Shown here: positions 1-6,984 of the stretch, one piece after another
Numbering within the stretch: position 1 is the stretch's first letter
Layout: every line of letters begins with the position of its first letter
Assembly: GCA_009694805.1 (NCBI GenBank)
Contig: SICM01000011.1
Coordinates: 1-45,429, forward strand
From: Candidatus Latescibacterota bacterium
Lineage (GTDB): Bacteria; Latescibacterota; UBA2968; SICM01
Length of the DNA: 45,429 nucleotides
Direction of reading: 5' to 3'
Made by a program: the position numbers and the translations under genes
The notes under the pieces: model-generated
What the model was told of the DNA's origin: nothing
Databases searched by the model: none
Seen by the model: only the letters and a program-made list of their open reading frames with translations

Positions 1-1
1 T

Positions 2-109
2 CGGTATCCTGCCGGTGTCTTCGTGACCGATGAGCAAATGGCCCGGATCAAACTGAAGCCTCATCTGTTTCGCGAGGACTGGAACTACACGATTCACCCT
101 AATACTTGA
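2..109 (+). mobile_element. ISAzo13-type transposase, C-terminal end only
   Basis: An open frame runs in from the window edge and stops with TGA at 107-109, giving 35 residues that end in FREDWNYTIHPNT. A tail of the form F..(D/E)WNYTI.P is what I know from ISAzo13-family transposases, and the preceding YPAGVFVTDEQMARI matches the usual 'YP.GV.V.DE.M' stretch. Only the last part of the gene is inside the window, so whether the element is intact cannot be seen. It runs on the plus strand towards the truncated chimeric gene at 143-469, with 33 bp between the two stop codons. I could not define a terminal inverted repeat in that gap. Confidence 0.7.
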
Positions 110-142
110 AAATGGAATTAGTCAGTTACTCCGTCATAGGCC

Positions 143-469
143 CTAAGCGACGTAGGGGATGGAGAACTCCCGGCAGGTCTCCTCCACTATCCGGCTGATG
201 GCGGGGTAGTGGACGTGACAGACGTGAGGGAAGATGTGGTGTTCAATCTGGAAGTTCAGGCCGCCCAGGTACCAGTTCGCCAGACGGTTGCGCGTGCCGA
301 AATTCGACGTCGTCTCCACCTCGTGTATGGCCCATTCCTTCTCCACGATGCCCGTTCCGGCCTCCGGCACGGGAAAGGTGTAGGTCCGGTGGTCAGGCCT
401 CTGGGAAGCCCTGGTGCTCAGGAGTTCGACCAGGGTGTCCGGTTCCTTGACTGTTGTCTTCGTTATCAA
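143..469 (-). pseudogene. Chimeric remnant: fatty acyl-AMP ligase start fused to fatty acid desaturase end
   Basis: The 108-residue frame starts at TTG 469 behind a good ribosome site (AAGGA, 6 bases away). Residues 12-32 (TLVELLSTRASQRPDHRTYTF) read like the beginning of a fatty acyl-AMP ligase. From about residue 33 the sequence becomes the C-terminal part of an acyl-lipid desaturase: EWAIHEVETTSNF, then the third histidine box QIEHH. It is about three-quarters identical by eye to residues 282-345 of the complete desaturase at 5722-6912. The first two histidine boxes and the whole ligase body are missing, so neither activity is possible. The simplest reading is an in-frame deletion that joined a ligase gene to a second desaturase gene. 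It lies 25 bp downstream of the ABC exporter, where a ligase gene probably once stood. Confidence 0.75.
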
Positions 470-494
470 AAACGATCCTTCAGACGCTCTGAGA

Positions 495-2726
495 TCAGCC
501 GGCCGTCGCTTTGGCCCTCGCCTCCTGGCGCTCCTTCATAACCTGCTCGAACCCGGCGCGGAGTTCAGGGAGTTCGCCGAGGAGGTACTCGAACTTCGGG
601 CGCGTCAGCGTGAGGAACAGGCTGTCCTCCACCGTCCGGATGGTGGCCGTGCGCCGCACGTCCTCCAGCAGCGCGATCTCCCCGAAGTAGTCCCCGTCCT
701 GCAGCACGGCCAGCCGCACCGTCGTCCCCTGCGCGTTGACCGTCGTGACCTCCACCTTCCCCCGCACGGTGATGTAGAACTTGTCGCCCAGGTCCCCCTC
801 CCGGATGACCGTCTCCCCCTTCGGGACGGCCTCGCTCACGAAGCGGCCCGCCAGGGAGCCGAGCAGCTCCTCCTCCACATCCTTGAACAGCGGGATGGCC
901 CGCAGGCGCGTCCCCTCCACCTGCGCGTGTTTCCCCTCGTCGCTGATGATGAAGCCGTGCTGCTTCTGCCACATCTCGTGGTAGACGCCCTTCAGCGCGA
1001 GCAACTCCTGGTGCGTGCCCCGCTCCACCAGCCTCCCCTTGTCCAGCACGAAGATACAGTCCATTCTCACGACGGAGGCGAGGCGGTGGGTCACCGAGAT
1101 GACGGTGCGATCCTTCGCCAGCCGCTCCAGCGTCACGTTGATGGCGGCCTCCGTGGCCGGGTCGAGGGCGGAGGTGGCCTCGTCCAGGACCAGGATGGAC
1201 GGGTTTCGAAGCAGGGCGCGGGCCAGGGCCAGGCGCTGCCGCTGTCCGCCGGAGAGCTGTCCGCCCGTCTGGCTGACCACCGCGTCGTATCCGCGAGGAA
1301 GGCTCACGATAAAATCGTGAATCTCCGCGGCGCGGGCCGCTCCCTCCACCTCCTCGTCCGTGGCGTCGAGCCGCCCCTGCCGGATGTTCTCCCGGATGGT
1401 GGCGTTGAACAGGAAGGTATCCTGAAAGACCGGGCCGATCTGCGAGCGGAGAGACTCCTCGGAGCCTTTCCGCAGGTCGTGACCGTCGATGGTGATGGCC
1501 CCGTCTTCGGACCGGTAAAACTGCGTGAGCAGGTTGAGGACCGTGCTCTTGCCCGACCCGCTCCGGCCCACGAAGGCGACCGACTTCCCGGCGGGGATCG
1601 TGAAGCTGACGTTGTCCAGGCTCACCTCCTTGCCGGTATAGCTGAAGGTGACGTCCTCAAAACGGATCTCTTTTGAAAACTGCGGGACGGGCGAAACGCT
1701 CTCCCTGGGGATCTCGCACGGCTCGTTGAGCAGGCCGTCGATATGTTGCATTCCGGCGGCGGCCTGCACCAGGTCCGGGATGAAGGTGGTGAGGGTCTTG
1801 GCTGCATTGCCCAGGCTGGCCAGCAGTCCCACAAATCCGACCAGCGATCCCCCGGACAGGTAGCCCCTGAGCGACAGGTAGGCCCCCACGCCGATCACCA
1901 GCACCTGAACCATCAGGATGCCCAGGCCGGACACCTTCTCCGAGAAGGAGCTGGAAAGGTTCATCCGGACGCTCTTGCGTCGCCATTCTTTCTGTTGATT
2001 CTGGAACCTGTCCAGGAAGGCCTGATGAAGCCCGAAGGCGCGGATGACCTTTTGCGCGAGGACGTTCTCCTGAAGAAGCCCTGTCAGCCCGGACTCCTCC
2101 TGCTTGAGTTCATAGCCGGCGCGGTTCGCCCGCGAGCCGAACAGCTTCGGGCCGAGTGCGCTCAACGGCAGCGCCGCCAGGGTGATCAGGGCCAGCCGCC
2201 ACTCCATGAAAAACAGCAGGACAACGCTCGTGAACGCCGCGATGGTGTGAAAGGCGACCTTGTAAAGCGAGATGGTCACCGCGCGGTCGATGACGCTCAG
2301 GTCATTGGTGAAGCGGGTCATCAGGTCCCCGACCTGCGCACGGGCATAAAACCCTATGGGGAGGCGCTGAAGATGGGTGTAGATGCCCTGCCGGATGTCG
2401 CTGATCACGCGCGCGCCCAGGTCTGCGCTGAGGTACCCCTGGATCAATTCGGCCAGGATCAGGAGGACCAGGAAGAGACCCGTAAGACCCAGGATGTGGT
2501 TCAGGAACTGGCCGTCGTGCCCGCCGATCACGCGGTCGAACACCATCTTGTAAAAGAAGGCGAGGAACATGTAGAAGCCCACCTGCACCAGCACACCCAG
2601 GAGAATCAGCGCACACCGGGGCCCGTACGGACGCAAAAAATCGGAGAGCCTTCTCAGAAATCCAAACGGCCCCATGGGAACGAATGGGACCTCGCCGGCC
2701 GGGTGTTCGGGAGAAGCGGATGACAT
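495..2726 (-). CDS. ABC exporter (fused permease-ATPase) with C-terminal cyclic-nucleotide-binding domain
   Basis: A 743-residue half-transporter of the MsbA/lipid-exporter type. Residues about 35-320 hold the six-helix exporter membrane domain. The nucleotide-binding domain follows, with Walker A GRSGSGKST near 385, signature LSGGQRQR near 490, Walker B ILVLDEATS near 510 and H-loop VTHRL near 545. Residues about 610-730 form a cyclic-nucleotide-binding fold (VPKGETVIREGDLGDKFYI, then DGDYFGEIALLEDVRRTATI with the FGE and RRTAT phosphate-cassette pattern). ATG 2726 is preceded by AGGAG. It is the last intact gene of a minus-strand lipid operon, so an acyl lipid is the likely cargo; that is inference. 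Usual exporters lack the cNMP domain, which suggests control of transport by cAMP or cGMP. The transported substrate is not visible from sequence. Confidence 0.88.
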   Translation of the reverse strand: MSSASPEHPAGEVPFVPMGPFGFLRRLSDFLRPYGPRCALILLGVLVQVGFYMFLAFFYKMVFDRVIGGHDGQFLNHILGLTGLFLVLLILAELIQGYLSADLGARVISDIRQGIYTHLQRLPIGFYARAQVGDLMTRFTNDLSVIDRAVTISLYKVAFHTIAAFTSVVLLFFMEWRLALITLAALPLSALGPKLFGSRANRAGYELKQEESGLTGLLQENVLAQKVIRAFGLHQAFLDRFQNQQKEWRRKSVRMNLSSSFSEKVSGLGILMVQVLVIGVGAYLSLRGYLSGGSLVGFVGLLASLGNAAKTLTTFIPDLVQAAAGMQHIDGLLNEPCEIPRESVSPVPQFSKEIRFEDVTFSYTGKEVSLDNVSFTIPAGKSVAFVGRSGSGKSTVLNLLTQFYRSEDGAITIDGHDLRKGSEESLRSQIGPVFQDTFLFNATIRENIRQGRLDATDEEVEGAARAAEIHDFIVSLPRGYDAVVSQTGGQLSGGQRQRLALARALLRNPSILVLDEATSALDPATEAAINVTLERLAKDRTVISVTHRLASVVRMDCIFVLDKGRLVERGTHQELLALKGVYHEMWQKQHGFIISDEGKHAQVEGTRLRAIPLFKDVEEELLGSLAGRFVSEAVPKGETVIREGDLGDKFYITVRGKVEVTTVNAQGTTVRLAVLQDGDYFGEIALLEDVRRTATIRTVEDSLFLTLTRPKFEYLLGELPELRAGFEQVMKERQEARAKATAG

Positions 2727-2769
2727 GGATGCGTCTTTCTCCTGACCGAAAAATCCTCTTCCGTCTTTT

Positions 2770-4020
2770 TTAAACCTCCGCCTCGCACCGGCTGACGATC
2801 AGCACGGCGTTGCTCCCCCCGAAGGCGAAGGAGTTGCTCATGACGTGCGTGAGGGGGAGGCCACGCCTGCCCTCCGTCACGTAGTCCAGGTCGCACTCCG
2901 GGTCCGGCGTCTTCACATTCAACGTGGGCGGGACGGCCTGATCCCGGATGGACAGGGCGCAGCTCACCAGTTCCAGTGCGCCGCTGGCCGCAATGGCGTG
3001 GCCCGTGGCCCCCTTGATGCCCACGACGGGGATCTGGCGGGCACGATCCCCGAACACCTCCTTGATGGCCTCCGTCTCCGTCCGGTCGTTCCACGGGGTC
3101 CCGGTGGCGTGGGCGTTGATGTAATCGATCTGCTCCCCCTCCAGGCCCGCGTCCAGGAGGGCGCGCTGCATGGCCCCGCCGATCCCGACCCGGGACGGCT
3201 GGGTGAGGTGGACGTCGTCGTTGGTGGCCCCGTACCCCGTGACCTCGGCGTAGACGCGGGCCTTCCGGCGACGGACGGCATCCTCCGACTCCAGCATCAG
3301 GACGCCGGCGCCCTCTCCCAGCACGAGGCCATCCCGGTCCTTGCTGAAGGGCCGGCACGCCTCCGACGGAGGCTCGTTCCGCGTGGACAGGAGGCGCAGG
3401 TCCGACCAGCTCTGGACCACGCCGGGGGAGAAGGGGGAATCGGCCCCCCCCGTGACGGCCATCGAGATCATCCCGGACTGGATCAGGGAAAACGCCACCC
3501 CGACGGCGTGGGTCCCGGAGGAGCAGGCCGAATCGACCGCCATGGTCGGCCCCTGAAACCCGAAGCGGATGGACACGTTACAGGCCGGGCCATTGTTCAT
3601 CACCCGTGGGACCGTGAGCGGGTCCACGCTGGAAGTCTTGAAAAACTGCATGAAGGACGCCTCCACGGCCGAGAACCCCCCGATCGAACTCCCTAAAATC
3701 ACCCCCACGTCGGCCGGGTCGGTCTCTTCCAGGTTCACGCCCGCGTCCTGGATGGCCTCCGTCGCGGCCACCACCGCCATCTGGGAGGACCGGCTGAGCC
3801 TTTTCTGTTCTCGGGTGGAGAAGAGGCGGGCAGGGTCGAAGTCAATGGCCTGCCCGCCGACCCGCGAACGCGAATGGGACAGGTCGATGTTCTGGACGGT
3901 CCTGACGCCCGAACGTCCGTCCAGGAGCCCCGTCCAGAACGCTCCGGTCGAACAGCCCAGCGGGCTGATCACGCCCAGGCCGGTGATGAACACCCGATTT
4001 TTGTAGAGCGGTCTCTGCAA
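2770..4020 (-). CDS. Beta-ketoacyl-ACP synthase, FabF family
   Basis: A 416-residue condensing enzyme that extends an acyl-ACP by two carbons with malonyl-ACP. The catalytic triad is complete: Cys166 in AVDSACSSG, His304 in HATGTPWNDRTE, and His341 in KGATGHAIAASGA. The closing motif NSFAFGGSNAVL is also present. The start is TTG 4020, supported by GGGAG seven bases upstream; no ATG gives the full N-terminal strand NRVFITGLG. It sits 21 bp after pssA and 43 bp before the ABC exporter. Because no other fab genes are here, it is probably a dedicated synthase for a special acyl chain rather than the housekeeping FabF, but length and motifs do not separate the two. TGTPWNDRTE in place of the usual TGTP.ND..E differs only slightly. 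Confidence 0.88.
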   Translation of the reverse strand: MQRPLYKNRVFITGLGVISPLGCSTGAFWTGLLDGRSGVRTVQNIDLSHSRSRVGGQAIDFDPARLFSTREQKRLSRSSQMAVVAATEAIQDAGVNLEETDPADVGVILGSSIGGFSAVEASFMQFFKTSSVDPLTVPRVMNNGPACNVSIRFGFQGPTMAVDSACSSGTHAVGVAFSLIQSGMISMAVTGGADSPFSPGVVQSWSDLRLLSTRNEPPSEACRPFSKDRDGLVLGEGAGVLMLESEDAVRRRKARVYAEVTGYGATNDDVHLTQPSRVGIGGAMQRALLDAGLEGEQIDYINAHATGTPWNDRTETEAIKEVFGDRARQIPVVGIKGATGHAIAASGALELVSCALSIRDQAVPPTLNVKTPDPECDLDYVTEGRRGLPLTHVMSNSFAFGGSNAVLIVSRCEAEV

Positions 4021-4041
4021 GGGGTTTCTCCCAGGAAGGGT

Positions 4042-4668
4042 CTATCGGATCATCATCGCCCGGACATAGACCCCGGTCATCGCCAGGGCCGCCAGGGAGA
4101 ACAGGGCGTACCAGATGCCCCGGAGCTTGCGGACCCGGACGCTTGAGACCATGGCAAGGGACAGAAAGGCGTAGAGTCCCGCCATCACACCCTTCATCGT
4201 CGAGGGGGTCAGGAAGAAGGTGGCCGTGAAGACCATCGGGATGAACAGCACCACATAGGTGGCGGGCATCCCCGTGTAGTACTGCGCGTGCCCCTCCCCG
4301 GACAGGCCCGTCCGGTTGAAGTAGGCCAGCCGGAGCGCGGTCATGCTCAGATAGACCGCCAGCAGGGCCACAGACAGGGGGTCGCGCAGGCCGAAGCAGT
4401 AGCCAAAGGCCGCCGGGGCAAACCCGAACGCGCAGATGTCCACCAGACTGTCGATCTCCTTCCCGGCGGCCGCGGCCTGGTCGGGGCGTCGAACCCGCTT
4501 GGCGAAAAACCCGTCGAACAGGTCCACGATCCCGGTGTACATCATGCAGATGACGGCGGCGTGGAACTGCTGTTGAACGGCGAAGACGACGACCATCAGG
4601 CTGAGAAACAGACCCAGCAGCGTCAGGGCGTTCACGAGGTCGATCTGGCGCAGGATCGGGCTGGGCAT
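4042..4668 (-). CDS. pssA: CDP-diacylglycerol-serine O-phosphatidyltransferase-like enzyme
   Basis: A membrane CDP-alcohol phosphatidyltransferase. The metal and CDP-binding motif lies at residues 49-77 (counted from ATG 4668): D49..D52-G53..A-K-R, then G69...D73...D77. The spacing and the RRPDQAAAAGKEIDSL wording match type II phosphatidylserine synthases ('R.TE..K.FG.QIDSL'), so serine is the likely acceptor and phosphatidylserine the product. About six to eight hydrophobic segments follow. An upstream in-frame GTG at 4734 would overlap cdsA by 19 bp and add 22 polar residues. ATG 4668 begins just before the conserved NALTLLG helix and is preferred. It uses the CDP-diacylglycerol made by the cdsA product immediately upstream. 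A different alcohol acceptor cannot be excluded. Confidence 0.82.
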   Translation of the reverse strand: MPSPILRQIDLVNALTLLGLFLSLMVVVFAVQQQFHAAVICMMYTGIVDLFDGFFAKRVRRPDQAAAAGKEIDSLVDICAFGFAPAAFGYCFGLRDPLSVALLAVYLSMTALRLAYFNRTGLSGEGHAQYYTGMPATYVVLFIPMVFTATFFLTPSTMKGVMAGLYAFLSLAMVSSVRVRKLRGIWYALFSLAALAMTGVYVRAMMIR

Positions 4669-4715
4669 GGCGTTCCGTTCCCTCTGGGCGGGGATATCCT
4701 GAATGTCGTCCGCTT

Positions 4716-5612
4716 TCACCCCCCCATCCCCCACACGAACACGTAGAAGACCGGCGTCGCAAACAACAGACTGTCGAACCGGTCGAGGACGCCGCCGACC
4801 ACCGGGAGCAGGTTCCCGAAGTCCTTGATCCCCGCCTCACGCTTGAGGGAGGAGGCAATCAGGTCGCCGATCAGGCTCAGAACGGAGATCCCCGCCGCGA
4901 CCAGAATCACCTGCCACACGGGCCACGCCGGGACCAGGTAGCGAATCAGATAGCCGGAGATCGCGCAGACCCCCAGGTTTCCGAGGCTGCCCTCCAGGGT
5001 CTTGCCGGGGCTGATCTGCGGGCAGACCTGCGTCCTGCCCATGAGACGGCCAAACCCGGCGGCAAACCCGTCATTGACGGTCACGACAAAGATCAGAAAG
5101 GCGAACGCGCCGTACGAAAACTGGACCAGCATCAGAAGCAGGCACAGGGGGGCGCTGATGAAAAGCGCCCCGAAACCCGCGGTGAGCAGGCCGTGCATGG
5201 GGGGAGGGCGGCGGGTGATCACCATCGGCAGCGCGATCATCCCCCAAGCGGCAGCCAGGACGCCGAGAACGGAGAGGGACACCGTTCCCCGGAGGCCCCC
5301 CAGCAGGCTCAATGCCCCCAGGATCGGCAGGAGTGCGGGCGTGGCCACTGCGCCATGTTTTTTTTCGACGCATCGCACCAGCTCGACCCATCCCGTGCAG
5401 GCGACGAACAGGAGGACGGGCAGGAGCCCCCAGGGTCCCACGGAACCCGCGATCACGACCAGAAGCCCGTTGCCGATCAGGACGCCCAGCCTGATCCAGT
5501 CCCGACGATGGGTGTCCGAATCCGTGCGCAGCCTCAGGAGGACGGCAAAGAGGACCCCGGCGGCGATGGCCCCCAGGGAGAGGCGCAGGACCGGAAAGAG
5601 TAAGGGGTTCAA
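4716..5612 (-). CDS. cdsA: Phosphatidate cytidylyltransferase
   Basis: A 298-residue polytopic membrane enzyme that makes CDP-diacylglycerol from phosphatidic acid and CTP. The family signature is at residues 255-280: S..KR....KD.GNLLP..GG.LDR.D. Asp249-250 region SLIGD and the GKTLEGS loop at 203-209 are also typical. The usual His of the P-x-H-G-G core is Val here (PVVGG, 270-274), a departure at a well-conserved position. The start is TTG 5612; no ATG or GTG lies nearby and the ribosome site is weak. It is followed directly by pssA and preceded by the desaturase with a 109-bp gap, in which I see no clear promoter. It is probably cotranscribed from the promoter at 6944-6972. Confidence 0.85.
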   Translation of the reverse strand: MNPLLFPVLRLSLGAIAAGVLFAVLLRLRTDSDTHRRDWIRLGVLIGNGLLVVIAGSVGPWGLLPVLLFVACTGWVELVRCVEKKHGAVATPALLPILGALSLLGGLRGTVSLSVLGVLAAAWGMIALPMVITRRPPPMHGLLTAGFGALFISAPLCLLLMLVQFSYGAFAFLIFVVTVNDGFAAGFGRLMGRTQVCPQISPGKTLEGSLGNLGVCAISGYLIRYLVPAWPVWQVILVAAGISVLSLIGDLIASSLKREAGIKDFGNLLPVVGGVLDRFDSLLFATPVFYVFVWGMGG

Positions 5613-5721
5613 TGAAAGGATACGTGAGGAAGATGAACGGGTTATGTGGGGACAGATTCAGGTGTTGGGGAATAAATACAATGATTTATGCCCGGCAGAA
5701 AGGCAATTTTTTGAAGCGTCG

Positions 5722-6912
5722 TCAGTCGAATCGCCGAGCGACAGGGGAAAGAGCAGGGGGATCAGGAGGGAGATTCTGGGGCTGATAGACGGGGGGCGCG
5801 GATGCGAGGGGGGCGGGCATGGATAGCCGTTTCAAAAGTCGGAAATGCCCCGCGACCGCCGCCCGGACCGTGGGATAAGAGTGGTAGGGGACGGAGAACT
5901 CCCGGCACGTCTCCTCAACGATCCCGCTGATCTCCGGGTAGTGCGTGTGGCAGATCCTGGGAAACAGATGATGTTCGATCTGGAAGTTCAACCCACCCAT
6001 GTACCAGTTGGCCAGCCTGTTCTCCATCGCCAGGTTCGACGACGTCTCCACCTGGTGGATCGCCCACTCGTTCTGGATGGCGCCGGTCTGAGGGTCCGGG
6101 GAGGGGAAGGCCGTGCCCTCCACCGTGTGGGCCAGTTGAAAGACGAGCGTGAACGTCAGGCCGAGAACGAGATGGAAGCCCAGAAAGGTCAACAGGACGT
6201 GGCCGACGGGATGGAAGAAGGACGGAAGCACGACCATATATCCCAGATAGAAGGCCTTCGTGGAGAAGAACAGCGCCAGGTCCCCGAAGGTCAGCCTGGG
6301 GAGTTTATACCCCCCCACGCGTCCCAGGATGAGCGTCCGGTAATCTTTGTAGATCAGCCAGGAGACCGTGAACAGGCTGTAGACCGGAAGGGCGTAAAGG
6401 TGCTGAAAGCGGTGCCAGGGACGCCAGGGCTGCTCGGGACTCAGTCGCATGATGCCGCTGGAGTGGATGTCACAGTCCAGGCCGTCGATGTTGGGATAGG
6501 AGTGATGGAGGATGTTGTGCTTGTGCTTCCAGATCCTCTGACTACCCCCCAGAAAGTCCATCGTGAACCCCATCAGCCAGTTGACCCTGCCGTTTTTGGA
6601 GTAGGCGCCGTGCGCGCCGTCGTGCATCATGTTGAACCCCATCATCGCGGCGGCCTGGGCGATCACAAACGTGGCGGCGGCGACGGAGATCAGGGAGTGT
6701 GAAAAGAAGACCAGGAAAACGTAGGATGCGAAAAACAGCGCCAGCAAGAGGGCGGTCTTCAGCCGCATGCGCCAGTCCGAGGTGATCGGGATGCCCCGCT
6801 CGTCAAAATACTGGTCTACGCGGAGCTTCAGGGTATCGTGGAACCCCACACGCGCCGGGAAGTGTACTTTCAGCATACCGAGAGATGCTCCTCTGCCCAC
6901 TCTGGAAATCAT
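5722..6912 (-). CDS. Acyl-lipid / acyl-CoA fatty acid desaturase (front-end type)
   Basis: A 396-residue integral membrane di-iron desaturase. The three histidine boxes are HDGAH (97-101), HNILHH (132-137) and QIEHH (311-315). Gln as the first residue of box three is typical of front-end (delta-5/6/linoleoyl-CoA-like, COG3239) enzymes. Hydrophobic helices lie at about 52-95 and 215-262. Position specificity cannot be read from sequence. The ATG at 6912 lies about 25 nt below a strong promoter; a second in-frame ATG at codon 13 is possible. It is the first gene of the lipid operon. A paralogous desaturase once lay at the operon's other end, of which only the C-terminal piece at 143-469 survives. 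Confidence 0.9.
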   Translation of the reverse strand: MISRVGRGASLGMLKVHFPARVGFHDTLKLRVDQYFDERGIPITSDWRMRLKTALLLALFFASYVFLVFFSHSLISVAAATFVIAQAAAMMGFNMMHDGAHGAYSKNGRVNWLMGFTMDFLGGSQRIWKHKHNILHHSYPNIDGLDCDIHSSGIMRLSPEQPWRPWHRFQHLYALPVYSLFTVSWLIYKDYRTLILGRVGGYKLPRLTFGDLALFFSTKAFYLGYMVVLPSFFHPVGHVLLTFLGFHLVLGLTFTLVFQLAHTVEGTAFPSPDPQTGAIQNEWAIHQVETSSNLAMENRLANWYMGGLNFQIEHHLFPRICHTHYPEISGIVEETCREFSVPYHSYPTVRAAVAGHFRLLKRLSMPAPLASAPPVYQPQNLPPDPPALSPVARRFD

Positions 6913-6943
6913 CCGCGACCCAAACCCCGTAAAAACAGAATAA

Positions 6944-6972
6944 GATATAACCTAACGCGGGGGACGTGTCAA
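6944..6972 (-). promoter_or_regulatory. Sigma70-type promoter of the lipid operon
   Basis: On the minus strand TTGACA (6967-6972) is followed after exactly 17 bases by TATATC (6944-6949). Transcription would start near 6937 and give a leader of about 25 nt to the desaturase ATG. Confidence 0.75.
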
Positions 6973-6984
6973 GGGAAGGTCTCG

